NCBI GenBank assembly: GCA_024236495.1
Contig: JACKKJ010000001.1
Span: 868,001-932,000 of the forward strand
From: Paracoccaceae bacterium
Lineage (GTDB): Bacteria > Pseudomonadota > Alphaproteobacteria > Rhodobacterales > Rhodobacteraceae
DNA length: 64,000 bases
Direction: 5' to 3'
The first letter of the stretch is position 1. The number at the start of each line of letters is the position of its first letter. Made by a program: the position numbers and the translations under genes. This document shows, piece by piece, positions 37,197 through 45,830 of this stretch. The notes beneath the pieces are model-generated. The model made no database searches, was not told where the DNA came from, and saw nothing but the letters and a program-made list of their open reading frames with translations.

Positions 37197-37843
37197 CACT
37201 CGCGTTTCCCCTTGCACCGGAGCCCGACGATTTCGCGCGCGAACGCGGGCGCAAGCTTTTTGCGGGCGATGTGGCCTTTCTCAAGGGTGTGGTCGCCATG
37301 GACGGCCTGCCGCCGGCCGACCGGCTGGAGGTCTGCTTCGCGGGCCGGTCGAACGTCGGCAAGTCCAGCCTGATCAACGCGCTGACCGGACGTCGAAGCC
37401 TCGCCCGCGCCTCCAACACACCGGGGCGCACGCAGGAGATCAACTATTTCACCACGCCCGGCGGTCCCTACCTTGTCGACCTGCCCGGCTACGGCTTCGC
37501 CGAGGCGCCGCTGGCGGTCGTGAGGAAATGGCAGGCGTTGCTCAAGGACTACCTTTCGGGCCGCCAGACCCTGCGCCGCGCCTTTGTCCTGGTTGATACC
37601 CGCCACGGCATCAAGAAGGTGGACGAGGATATCCTGACCCTACTCGACAAGTCCGCCGTCACCTTTCAGGTCGTGATGACCAAGGCCGACAAGGTGTCGG
37701 CAAAGGAACGCGAAAAGGCTCTGGCGCAGGTGCGCGGCGCGCTTGCGAAACATCCCGCAGCCTATCCCGAGATCGTCATGACCTCGTCCGAGAAGGGCGA
37801 CGGGATCGAAACGCTGCGTGCTCTGATCGCCTCGCTTGAATAA
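37193..37843 (+). CDS. yihA: Ribosome biogenesis GTP-binding protein YihA/YsxC (EngB)
   Basis: The 216-residue GTPase contains GRSNVGKSSLIN (G1), TPGRTQE (G2 region), DLPGYGFA (G3) and TKADK (G4). It acts in 50S subunit assembly and is usually essential. The start overlaps the MOSC stop (ATGA). A 10-bp perfect inverted repeat follows at 37878-37900. Confidence 0.95.
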   Translation: MTLAFPLAPEPDDFARERGRKLFAGDVAFLKGVVAMDGLPPADRLEVCFAGRSNVGKSSLINALTGRRSLARASNTPGRTQEINYFTTPGGPYLVDLPGYGFAEAPLAVVRKWQALLKDYLSGRQTLRRAFVLVDTRHGIKKVDEDILTLLDKSAVTFQVVMTKADKVSAKEREKALAQVRGALAKHPAAYPEIVMTSSEKGDGIETLRALIASLE

Positions 37844-37849
37844 CCCCTT

Positions 37850-37900
37850 CATCTTGCCCCAAATACCTCGGGGAGGTCCGGAGGGGCAGCGCCCCTCCGG
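37850..37900. repeat. Intergenic element with CCCCAAATACCTCGGGG and a GC-rich hairpin
   Basis: The sequence CATCTTGCCCCAAATACCTCG followed by a GC-rich hairpin resembles, from memory, a short element found after many genes in Rhodobacteraceae genomes. Here it sits between yihA and the convergent SDR gene. Copy number cannot be checked in this window. Confidence 0.4.
37878..37900. terminator. Inverted repeat, probable bidirectional terminator
   Basis: CCGGAGGGGC (37878-37887) and GCCCCTCCGG (37891-37900) are a perfect 10-bp stem with a 3-nt loop AGC, placed between the stop codons of two convergent genes. There is no long U-run on either side, so it may act with Rho or as a roadblock. Confidence 0.55.
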
Positions 37901-37930
37901 CGGGTCGCCCGCGCAAGCGGACGAAATGGC

Positions 37931-38662
37931 TCAGACGTGCTGCCCTGCGTTCACCTCGATCTCGGTCCCCGTGACATAGCTCGACGCGTCCGAACACAGG
38001 AACCAGATCACATCGGCCACTTCAGCGGGCTGGCCCAGACGGCGCAGCGGCAAGCCCTCGACGATCTTTTCGGTCCCGGGCGACAGGATCGAGGTTTCGA
38101 TCTCTCCCGGCGCAATGGCGTTCACGCGCACGCCGAGAGGGCCGAAGTCATGCGCCATCTCGCGCGTCAGCGCCTTCAGCGCCGCCTTCGACGTGGCATA
38201 GGCGGCCCCGGCGAAAGGATGGACCCGGCTGCCGGCGATGGATGTCACATTGACCACCGCGCCCCTTGCCACCGACAGTTCATCCCGCAGCCCGCGCGCC
38301 AGGACGATGGGCGCGAAGAAGTTGACGTGAAACACCTTCCCCCAGTCGCGCAGGTCCGTGTCGATGGAATTCAGGCGGCTTCCCCCCGCCCCCTTGGGCG
38401 ATATGCCGGCGTTGTTGACCAGCGCATCAAGCCGACCGCCGATCTTGCCGCGTATCACCTCGATCGCGGCCATGGTCGCTGCGGGATCCGCCAGGTCGAT
38501 CTGGATATGGTCGTCGCGCCCTCCGCCCCAGGGGCATCCTTCGGGGAAGGGATGACGCGAACAGGTCAGGATGCGCCAGCCCTCGCGCGCGAAGCGTTTC
38601 ACCGTCGCATGCCCGATCCCGCGGGACGCACCGGTCAACAGGAGTGTCTTCTGATCGGTCAT
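37931..38662 (-). CDS. Short-chain dehydrogenase/reductase
   Basis: The 243-residue classical SDR has TGASRGIG as its NAD(P)-binding glycine motif, NNAG near 85 and the Ser-Tyr-Lys triad (TSIAGSR, then YATSK). The substrate cannot be told. ATG 38662 has GGAG 6 nt upstream and was preferred over ATG 38665. It is a single gene, convergent with yihA and divergent from argB. Confidence 0.93.
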   Translation of the reverse strand: MTDQKTLLLTGASRGIGHATVKRFAREGWRILTCSRHPFPEGCPWGGGRDDHIQIDLADPAATMAAIEVIRGKIGGRLDALVNNAGISPKGAGGSRLNSIDTDLRDWGKVFHVNFFAPIVLARGLRDELSVARGAVVNVTSIAGSRVHPFAGAAYATSKAALKALTREMAHDFGPLGVRVNAIAPGEIETSILSPGTEKIVEGLPLRRLGQPAEVADVIWFLCSDASSYVTGTEIEVNAGQHV

Positions 38663-38783
38663 CATGCTCTCCGTTCCGTCTCGGGCAAACTAGGTGAACG
38701 CCGGGGAAAGGCAACACCCCAAGACACTTGGCAGGCGGCCCCCAAGGGGCTAACAAACCCATCGAAACCCCGTGGGACGCCCG

Positions 38784-39677
38784 ATGAGAAAGCAAGACAT
38801 GAACCGTGACTGGATCGCCACCGCCCGGACGCTTTCCGAAGCCCTGCCCTATCTTCAACGCTATGCCGGCGCGGTGGTCGTCGTGAAATTCGGCGGCAAC
38901 GCGATGGGCGACGAGGACGCGATGGCAGACTTCGCCCGCGACATCGTGCTGATGCGGCAGGTGGGCGTGAACCCGGTCGTCGTCCATGGCGGCGGCCCGA
39001 TGATCAACGACCTTCTGGGCAAGCTTGGCATCAAGTCCGAATTCGTCCGCGGCAAGCGCGTCACCGACAAGGCCACGGTCGAGGTGGTGGAAATGGTCCT
39101 GTCCGGCCTGGTCAACAAGCGGATCGTTCAGGCGATCAACGATCAGGGCGGGCGCGCGGTCGGCATTTCCGGCAAGGACGACGACCTGATCGTCTGCGAA
39201 CCTGACGATCCGGAGCTTGGCTTCGTAGGCCGCCCGGTCGAAATGAACGTGCAGATCCTGCGCGACCTCTTCGGCGCGGGGATGATCCCGGTGGTCGCCC
39301 CCGTGGCCACGGGCCGCAACGAAAACGAGACCTTCAACGTCAACGGCGATACCGCGGCGGGCGCGCTGGCCGGTGCGCTCAGGGCCGACCGCCTGCTTCT
39401 CTTGACGGACGTGTCGGGTGTCAAGGACGAAACCGGCGCGGTGGTGACCCAGCTGACCCCGCAGGAGGTCCGCGACCTGACCGACAGGGGCGTGATCGCG
39501 GGCGGAATGATCCCGAAGACGGAAACCGCGCTTGCCGCGCTTGATGCCGGCGTGCGCGCGGTGGTGATCCTGGACGGGCGCGTGCCGAACGCCTGCCTGC
39601 TGGAACTGTTCACCGATCATGGCGCGGGTTCGATCATCCGATCGACCGAGCCGCGCGTGAAGCCGCGCGGGCAGTGA
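38784..39677 (+). CDS. argB: Acetylglutamate kinase
   Basis: The 297-residue enzyme phosphorylates N-acetylglutamate, the second step of arginine synthesis. VVKFGGNAM, VVHGGGPMI, NVNGDTAAGALA and GGMIPKTETALAA are the substrate and ATP sites. It is long enough to carry the arginine-sensing N-terminal helix found in feedback-inhibited forms. ATG 38784 was chosen; ATG 38799 (MNRDW) is also possible. The next gene starts inside its stop (GTGA). Confidence 0.96.
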   Translation: MRKQDMNRDWIATARTLSEALPYLQRYAGAVVVVKFGGNAMGDEDAMADFARDIVLMRQVGVNPVVVHGGGPMINDLLGKLGIKSEFVRGKRVTDKATVEVVEMVLSGLVNKRIVQAINDQGGRAVGISGKDDDLIVCEPDDPELGFVGRPVEMNVQILRDLFGAGMIPVVAPVATGRNENETFNVNGDTAAGALAGALRADRLLLLTDVSGVKDETGAVVTQLTPQEVRDLTDRGVIAGGMIPKTETALAALDAGVRAVVILDGRVPNACLLELFTDHGAGSIIRSTEPRVKPRGQ

Positions 39678-40327
39678 TCACCCTTGACACGATCGACGCG
39701 CTGGCGCGGCCGCATTGCCTTGCGGTCTTCGGCGCGCTTCACCCCGGCGCCGAAGATGGCGCCCCCGGAGGCACGGGTACCATCGTCCTCATCGGCCCCT
39801 CAGAGCCCGGATTCTGGCCGCTGCTGACCGCCTCGGGCGAATGGCGCGACGGCGCGCCAGACCCCGTCGACCGCTGGTCGAAACGGGTGATCGGCGCGCT
39901 GGCCGAGGGGCTTGGGGGGACGGCGATCTTTCCTTCGGACGGGCCGCCCTATGCGCCCTTCTTTCGCTGGGCGCTGGCCTCGGGCCGGGCCTGGGCCTCG
40001 CCCGTCCGCATCCTCGTGCACGATCGCGCGGGGCTTTGGGTCAGCTATCGCGGGGCGGTCGCGCTGCGCGACCGGCTGGCATTGCCTGCGCCCGCCTTGA
40101 ACCCTTGTGAAAGCTGCGTGGCAAGGCCCTGCCTTTCGGCGTGCCCCGCGCAGGCGCTGACCGGCGAGGGATACGACCTTCCCGGCTGCCACGCCTATCT
40201 GGACACGGAAGGGGGACATGCGTGTCTTTCTTCCGGCTGCGGTGTTCGCCGTGCTTGCCCGGTGTCGCAAGCCTATGGCAGGCTGCCCGAACAATCCGCG
40301 TATCACATGAGGCAGTTTCACAAATGA
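39674..40327 (+). CDS. Ferredoxin-like 4Fe-4S protein
   Basis: The 217-residue protein starts at GTG overlapping the argB stop. The C-terminal third has two cysteine clusters, CESCVARPCLSACP and a second CLSSGCGVRRACP, enough for one or two 4Fe-4S clusters as in the QueG C-terminal region. The N-terminal two thirds have no recognised motif; it is not a full QueG. Its electron-transfer role is unknown. sixA overlaps its stop, making argB-FeS-sixA one operon. Confidence 0.8.
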   Translation: MITLDTIDALARPHCLAVFGALHPGAEDGAPGGTGTIVLIGPSEPGFWPLLTASGEWRDGAPDPVDRWSKRVIGALAEGLGGTAIFPSDGPPYAPFFRWALASGRAWASPVRILVHDRAGLWVSYRGAVALRDRLALPAPALNPCESCVARPCLSACPAQALTGEGYDLPGCHAYLDTEGGHACLSSGCGVRRACPVSQAYGRLPEQSAYHMRQFHK

Positions 40328-40842
40328 CACCCGCCGGGCACCGCCGCCTGATCCTGACGCGCCACGCAAAATCCGCATGGGACGATCCCCGCCTGGAAGA
40401 CTTCGACCGCCCCCTCAACCGGCGGGGGCTGCGCGCGGCGCTGGAACTGGGCGAATGGCTGCATTCGCGCGGCTACGAACCGGATCAGGTGTTGTGTTCC
40501 TCGGCCCAGCGCACGCGCGAAACCTGGGCAACCGTCGCGGCCGCGCCGCTTGAGGTCACGCCCGAGGTGACCTTTACCGACCGGCTTTACCACGCCGGCC
40601 CGGACCTGATGCTGGACGTCCTTCGCCGGGCGACCGGCGACTGCGTGATGATGATCGGCCACAATCCCGGGATCGCCGCGCTGGCGGGCATGCTGCCGGC
40701 GCGGGCGCCAATGGACCCGGATTTCCACCGCTATCCGACGGCGGCGACGCTTGTGGTGGATTTCGACATTCCATCCTGGTCCCAGGCAATGCCCGGCCAG
40801 GGGTCGGCCCTTGATTTCTTCGTGCCTTCTGGGCGCGACTGA
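40324..40842 (+). CDS. sixA: SixA-type histidine phosphatase
   Basis: The 172-residue protein has the RHG catalytic motif LTRHAKSAWD near the start, RPLNRRG, SSAQRTRETW and GHNPG. SixA proteins remove phosphate from phosphohistidine in signalling proteins such as HPt domains or NPr. It is translationally coupled to the Fe-S gene and is followed by a strong terminator. Confidence 0.9.
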   Translation: MTPAGHRRLILTRHAKSAWDDPRLEDFDRPLNRRGLRAALELGEWLHSRGYEPDQVLCSSAQRTRETWATVAAAPLEVTPEVTFTDRLYHAGPDLMLDVLRRATGDCVMMIGHNPGIAALAGMLPARAPMDPDFHRYPTAATLVVDFDIPSWSQAMPGQGSALDFFVPSGRD

Positions 40843-40849
40843 ACAAGGA

Positions 40850-40876
40850 AAAGCCCCGGCCTGGGGCCGGGGCTTT
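40850..40876. terminator. Bidirectional Rho-independent terminator
   Basis: AAAGCCCCGGCC (40850-40861) and GGCCGGGGCTTT (40865-40876) form a perfect 12-bp stem with a TGG loop. The A and T ends serve as U-runs in both directions, between convergent sixA and bztD. Confidence 0.85.
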
Positions 40877-40894
40877 CGATTGGTTCACCGCCGG

Positions 40895-41689
40895 TCAGTG
40901 CCCGAGGATCTGGCTCAGGAACAACTTGGTCCGGTCCGACTGCGGGTTGTTGAAGAACTCCTTCGGCTCGTTCTGCTCGACGACCTGGCCCTGGTCCATG
41001 AAGATAACGCGGTTCGCGACGGCCTGGGCAAAGCCCATCTCGTGCGTCACGCAAAGCATCGTCATCCCCTCTTCGGCAAGCTCGATCATGGTGTCGAGCA
41101 CTTCCTTGATCATTTCGGGGTCAAGCGCCGATGTGGGTTCATCGAACAGCATGATCCGGGGGCGCATGCACAGTGACCGCGCGATGGCGACGCGCTGCTG
41201 CTGGCCGCCGGAAAGCTGGCCGGGATACTTGTGGGCCTGTTCGGGGATCTTCACCTTCGACAGGTAGTGCATCGCGGTTTCTTCCGCCTCTTTCCGCGGG
41301 ATCTTGCGAACCCAGATCGGGGCGAGCGTGCAGTTTTCCAGGATCGTGAGGTGCGGGAAAAGGTTGAAGTGCTGGAACACCATGCCGACTTCCGACCGGA
41401 CCTTGTCGATGTTCTTGAGGTCCGAAGTCAGTTCGGTTCCGTCGACGACGATCTGCCCCGCCTGGTGTTCCTCAAGCCGGTTGATGCAGCGGATCAGCGT
41501 CGACTTTCCTGACCCGGAGGGGCCGCAGATGACAATGCGTTCGCCGCGGTTCACCGTCATGTTGATGTCGCGCAGAACGTGGAACTGACCGTACCACTTG
41601 TTCATGTTGGTGATCTGGATCGCGACCTCGTCCGAAACCTGCATGTGGCTGCGGTCGATTTCGCGGGTGATGGCGTGCGGGTCCGACAT
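40895..41689 (-). CDS. bztD: ABC transporter ATP-binding protein, glutamate/glutamine/aspartate/asparagine
   Basis: The 264-residue ATPase powers the BztABCD importer. It has Walker A GPSGSGKST, the signature LSGGQQQR, Walker B IMLFDEPTSALD and switch H in THEMGF. The first 20 residues are a variable extension. It is the last gene of the bzt operon, 13 bp after bztC, and is closed by the terminator at 40850-40876. Confidence 0.96.
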   Translation of the reverse strand: MSDPHAITREIDRSHMQVSDEVAIQITNMNKWYGQFHVLRDINMTVNRGERIVICGPSGSGKSTLIRCINRLEEHQAGQIVVDGTELTSDLKNIDKVRSEVGMVFQHFNLFPHLTILENCTLAPIWVRKIPRKEAEETAMHYLSKVKIPEQAHKYPGQLSGGQQQRVAIARSLCMRPRIMLFDEPTSALDPEMIKEVLDTMIELAEEGMTMLCVTHEMGFAQAVANRVIFMDQGQVVEQNEPKEFFNNPQSDRTKLFLSQILGH

Positions 41690-41702
41690 TTCTGGAACCT
41701 CC

Positions 41703-43181
41703 TTAACGGTGATCGCGCTTCAGCTTGCGTTCGAGGTACATGGAGTACCGCGACATGCTGAAGCAGCAGGCGAAGAAGATAAGGCCGACGAAGATGTAGG
41801 GCTCCCAGTAGATGCCCTTCCATTCGATCGCCGCCCGGACGACCTTTGTGACACCCTGAAGGGGGTCATGCAGACCGACAAGCGCGACAAGGGTGGTGTC
41901 CTTGAAAAGCCCGATGAACGAGGAGACGATCCCCGGGATCGAGATCTTCAGGGCCTGCGGCATGACGATCAGCCGCTGCGCTTGCCAGTAGTCGAGGCCC
42001 AGCGCGTCGGCCGCCTCGTACTGACCGCGCGGCAGGGCCGCGAGGCCGCCCCGGATCACCTCGGCGATATAGGCCGCCGAAAAGAAGGTGACGAGGATGA
42101 TGACCCGCAGGATCAGGTCGAAATTCGACCGCGGCGGCAGGAAGTACTGCAGCAAGAGCGATGCCGTGAACAGCATCGTGATCAGGGGCACGCCGCGGAT
42201 GAACTCGATGAAGCCCACCGACAGCGCCTTGATCAACGGCATGTCCGACCGGCGGCCCAGCGCCAGCAGGATCCCCATCGGCAACGAGGCTGCGATGGCC
42301 GTGACCCCGATCACGAACGCCAGGAGGAACCCGCCAAACTCGTCGGAATCGACATGCGCCGTTCCCAGCGGCAGCACCGAATGGAGCGCGCCGGTCACAT
42401 GGGACTGGATCGCAAGCCACCAGATGGCCGCCGCGACGACCCCCGCGCCGGTCCCGACGACAACACCAAGCTGTCCCTTGGTGAGGTTATAGACCACCAC
42501 CAGCACCGCAAAACCCGCGAGCGTGCCAATCGGCCCCCAGATCGACCCGCCCCAAAGCAGATAGAACCCGACCGCCGGATAAAGCAGCGTGAAGTACAAC
42601 AGACGCTTTGGCGCGAGCCAGGCCACGGCGGTAAGGCCGCCAAGAACAAGTGCTGCCACCAGAACCGCCAGTGCACCGGCCTCGACCCCGCCGATCGTCT
42701 GGGGAAACGCGAGGGATATCCCGATGAGAGCCAGGATCGTCAGGATCGATACGACGCCGGTCATGATCGTGTTGACCCGCTGGTTTCCGTAGTAAAGGAC
42801 CGGAGCCAGCGCCACGAACATCAGGCCGAAGGCCATGGTCGGGCGCCAGAAAAGCTCCTGCGGGTAGAAGCCAAAAAGGTACTGGTGCCAGCGTTCGCGC
42901 ACCACGGCCCAGCAGGCACCTGTCGCCCCCTCGCCGTAACGCGCCGCGATGATGTCGCGGCACTCGCCCAGCGAATTGGCGTTCCAGACGCTGTGCAAAA
43001 GCCAGGGCAGCGCCGCCTTGATGACAAGGAAGGCCGCCACCAGACCGACGATGGTCAGCACGCTGTTCAGGGCGCTTGAAAACAGGTTTTCCCGCACCCA
43101 CTTGATCGCCCCGCGTTCCGAGGTCGGCGGTTCCTGCGCTTGCAGCATTTCCTTGCGGACGAAGGTCGCACTTTTCTGCAT
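41703..43181 (-). CDS. bztC: ABC transporter permease, amino acids
   Basis: The 492-residue permease has an N-terminal hydrophobic part and the BPD transport domain in the C-terminal half, with the EAA loop EAADALGLDYWQAQRLIVMPQALK that contacts the ATPase. At 492 residues it is longer than the roughly 385-435 I recall for BztC/AapM; the extra length is a hydrophobic run at about 120-270 with several additional helices. It overlaps nothing and is separated by one base from bztB. Confidence 0.93.
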   Translation of the reverse strand: MQKSATFVRKEMLQAQEPPTSERGAIKWVRENLFSSALNSVLTIVGLVAAFLVIKAALPWLLHSVWNANSLGECRDIIAARYGEGATGACWAVVRERWHQYLFGFYPQELFWRPTMAFGLMFVALAPVLYYGNQRVNTIMTGVVSILTILALIGISLAFPQTIGGVEAGALAVLVAALVLGGLTAVAWLAPKRLLYFTLLYPAVGFYLLWGGSIWGPIGTLAGFAVLVVVYNLTKGQLGVVVGTGAGVVAAAIWWLAIQSHVTGALHSVLPLGTAHVDSDEFGGFLLAFVIGVTAIAASLPMGILLALGRRSDMPLIKALSVGFIEFIRGVPLITMLFTASLLLQYFLPPRSNFDLILRVIILVTFFSAAYIAEVIRGGLAALPRGQYEAADALGLDYWQAQRLIVMPQALKISIPGIVSSFIGLFKDTTLVALVGLHDPLQGVTKVVRAAIEWKGIYWEPYIFVGLIFFACCFSMSRYSMYLERKLKRDHR

Positions 43182-43182
43182 C

Positions 43183-44460
43183 TCAGCGCTCCTTCAGTTT
43201 CATGGCAGTATTGAAGACGTTCATGCCCGAGGCGATGATCAGGCTCAGCACCAGATAGATCGCCATCATGAGAAGCATGCACTCAAGCTCTCGCCCGGTC
43301 TGGTTCAGGGTGATCCCGCCCAGCGTCCCCTTCAGGTCCAGATAGCTGATCGCCATGCCAAGCGTCGTGTTCTTGGTCAGGTTAAGATACTGGCTGATGA
43401 GCGGCGGGATGATCACCCGAAGCGCCTGTGGCAGGATGACAAGCCGCATCGTCCGACCGGGCCGCAGGCCCAGCGCAAAGGCCGCCTCTGTCTGCCCCCT
43501 GGATATCGCGAGGATACCCGCCCGGACCGCTTCCGCGATGAATGCGCCCGTATAAAGCGAGATCGCGATCAGCAGTGCGGTAAAGGAATGCGCAACGTTG
43601 ATCCCGCCCTGGAAGTTGAAGCCCTTCAACTCTGGAATCTCCCAGTGCAGGCCCAGCGCGAAGAGCAGGACGATAACCGGGACAAACAGGACCACAAGGC
43701 TCTTCCACCAAGTGACCGGACGGATGCCGGTCTCCTCCTGGACGGCCTTGGCATGTCCAAGCAATCGGCCGTTCACCCACATCCCGATCGCGATCAGCGC
43801 CAGGACCGCAAGGCCTGACAGATTGATCGGAACGTCAAGGACGTTGATGCTGCCGAGGGGATGATCGAGATAGGGGCGCGGAATGTTCATGCCCCGGTTC
43901 GTGAACGCGATGGAATCGAACAGGATCTTGTGGGCACTGGGCGCTTCGCCGGCCGCTACCATCTCGTCGGTCACCCGGAAATCGCGTGGTGCGGGTGCCG
44001 TCTCGGAAAAGATCACGAAGGCCAGAATGATCCAGAGCAGCAGCGGGATATTGCGGAACGTCTCGACGTAAAGCGTCATCAACCGCGCGACGACCCAGTT
44101 TCCCGACAGTCGCAGGACACCGGCGAAGACGCCAATGATGGTCGCAAGGATGCAGCCGAAAAACGCAACGATCAGCGTATTGAACAGGCCGACGAACAGC
44201 GCCCGTCCATGTGTGCTGTCATTCGTGTAGGGAATCAGCTGCTGGTCGATATCGTAGCCGGCGCGCTGAAAGAGAAAGCTGAAATTGATGTCCTTGTCCT
44301 TGGCGGCAAGGTTTTCGATCGTATTGTTCAGAAGCCAGGCCAGAAAGGCCAGGAACAGGAACAACACGACGATCTGGATCGTGTAGGACCGATAACGCGT
44401 GTCATAAACGAGCATGCTCAGCCGAAAGGGTTCCTTCGGCGCGCTTGCGACATAAGCCAT
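43183..44460 (-). CDS. bztB: ABC transporter permease, amino acids
   Basis: The 425-residue permease is the usual length. It has multiple membrane helices, a periplasmic insert (about 145-200), and the EAA motif TEAAFALGLRPGRTMRLVILPQALR. With BztC it forms the heterodimeric channel. A hairpin terminator lies between it and bztA. Confidence 0.95.
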   Translation of the reverse strand: MAYVASAPKEPFRLSMLVYDTRYRSYTIQIVVLFLFLAFLAWLLNNTIENLAAKDKDINFSFLFQRAGYDIDQQLIPYTNDSTHGRALFVGLFNTLIVAFFGCILATIIGVFAGVLRLSGNWVVARLMTLYVETFRNIPLLLWIILAFVIFSETAPAPRDFRVTDEMVAAGEAPSAHKILFDSIAFTNRGMNIPRPYLDHPLGSINVLDVPINLSGLAVLALIAIGMWVNGRLLGHAKAVQEETGIRPVTWWKSLVVLFVPVIVLLFALGLHWEIPELKGFNFQGGINVAHSFTALLIAISLYTGAFIAEAVRAGILAISRGQTEAAFALGLRPGRTMRLVILPQALRVIIPPLISQYLNLTKNTTLGMAISYLDLKGTLGGITLNQTGRELECMLLMMAIYLVLSLIIASGMNVFNTAMKLKER

Positions 44461-44555
44461 GAATTTCTCCCCGGCGATGGCCCGGTTCCTTGACCGGGCG
44501 ATGGGTCCGCGGGGTTCTTTTGCCCCTGCTGGACCGATCGTTCTTTCGCTTGACG

Positions 44556-44581
44556 AAAAGGGCGCGCCTTGCGGCGCGCCC
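44556..44581 (-). terminator. Attenuating terminator between bztA and bztB
   Basis: On the minus strand GGGCGCGCC-GCAA-GGCGCGCCC (44560-44581) is a perfect 9-bp stem followed by TTTT (44556-44559). It lies 16 bp after the bztA stop and 96 bp before bztB, so it probably lets the binding protein be made in excess over the membrane parts. Confidence 0.75.
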
Positions 44582-44596
44582 GATCTTTCTAGCCGA

Positions 44597-45613
44597 TCAA
44601 CGGAACGGCGGGGCGTACTGAAGGCCGCCCTGGGTATAGAGCGCGTTCAGACCGCGGGCGAGGCCGATGGACGTGCCCTCACCGATCGTCGCGGCGAAGA
44701 TTTCGCCGTAGTTGCCCGACGCGGCGATGGCGCGCTTGGCCCATTCCTTGTCAAGGCCCATCATTGCACCAAGGTCACCTTCAAGACCGAGGATACGCTT
44801 GACTTCGGGATCCTGGGTCGAAGCGGCGACTTCCTCGATATTGGCTTGGGTGATGCCCTTTTCCTCGGCCGCGACGAGCGCGTAGTAGGACCAGCGCACG
44901 ACGTCACCCCAGTTGTTGTCGCCATGGCGCACGACCGGGCCAAGCGGCTCCTTGGAGATGATTTCCGGCAGGATGATGTGGTTTTCGGCATCCGGCATCG
45001 TCGCGCGGACGGCGGCAAGGCCCGACGCGTCGGTCGTGAACGAGTCACAGGCACCGGCCAGATACTGACGCTGCGCTTCGGAGTCGTCCGCCACCGTCAC
45101 AGGCGTGTAGCCGATGTTGTTCGCCTTGAAGAAGTCGGCAAGGTTCAGTTCGGTCGTGGTGCCGGTCTGGATGCAGATGGTGGCGCCGTCCAGTTCCTTG
45201 GCGGAAGACACGCCCAGATCCTTGTGCACCATGAAGCCCTGGCCGTCGTAGTAGTTGACCGCCACGAAGTCGAGCTTCAGGTCGTTGTCGCGCGAGAACG
45301 TCCAGGTGGAGTTCCGGGCCAGCATGTCCACCTCGCCCGAGGCGAGCGCGGTGAAGCGGGTTTCGCCGGTCGTCGGAACGTATTTGACCTTGTTCGGGTC
45401 GCCCAGGACAGCAGCTGCGACGGCCTTGCAGACCGCCACGTCGAAACCCTGGTAGTTCCCGTTCGCGTCAGGTGCGCCAAAGCCGGTCAAGCCGGTGTTC
45501 ACACCACAGATCAGCTCGCCACGCGCCTTGACGTCGTCAAGCGTACCCGCCGATGCAAAACCGGCCAGCAGGGCAGAAGCCGCCAGCGTGCCAAGCAATA
45601 CAGTCTTGTTCAT
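44597..45613 (-). CDS. bztA: Periplasmic glutamate/glutamine/aspartate/asparagine-binding protein
   Basis: The 338-residue protein starts at ATG 45613 (GAGG 5 nt upstream) with a signal peptide MNKTVLLGTLAASALLAG ending at about 22. GVNTGLTGFGAPD, GFDVAVCKAVAAAVLGD and NSTWTFSRD are typical of the general L-amino acid binding proteins of this group. It captures dicarboxylic amino acids and their amides for BztBCD. The in-frame ATG at 45784 lies far upstream in the promoter region and was rejected. Confidence 0.95.
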   Translation of the reverse strand: MNKTVLLGTLAASALLAGFASAGTLDDVKARGELICGVNTGLTGFGAPDANGNYQGFDVAVCKAVAAAVLGDPNKVKYVPTTGETRFTALASGEVDMLARNSTWTFSRDNDLKLDFVAVNYYDGQGFMVHKDLGVSSAKELDGATICIQTGTTTELNLADFFKANNIGYTPVTVADDSEAQRQYLAGACDSFTTDASGLAAVRATMPDAENHIILPEIISKEPLGPVVRHGDNNWGDVVRWSYYALVAAEEKGITQANIEEVAASTQDPEVKRILGLEGDLGAMMGLDKEWAKRAIAASGNYGEIFAATIGEGTSIGLARGLNALYTQGGLQYAPPFR

Positions 45614-45728
45614 GTTTACCTCTTCCTGAGTTTCCACCCTTCCCGGGCGGTTCTGGTTCGGCCCCAAGGCCGGATGATCTTGTTGCGGCGTGAAGCCCCA
45701 ATAACGCCAAGTTTGAGAATATTCCGAC

Positions 45729-45740
45729 CTTGACGTCAAG
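45729..45740. promoter_or_regulatory. Palindrome CTTGACGTCAAG upstream of bztA
   Basis: A perfect 12-bp palindrome stands 116 bp before bztA. It contains a TTGACG -35-like half, and a second TTGACG lies about 33 bp further upstream. It may be an operator or part of a promoter; no -10 at 16-18 bp is convincing. Confidence 0.4.
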
Positions 45741-45830
45741 CTGGCATCCAGCAATCCCGCCGCTACGTCAAGCATTCCGGTCATGTTAGCCCAAACATAC
45801 CGACATCGGGGCCCCGCGGGGAAACATCAT

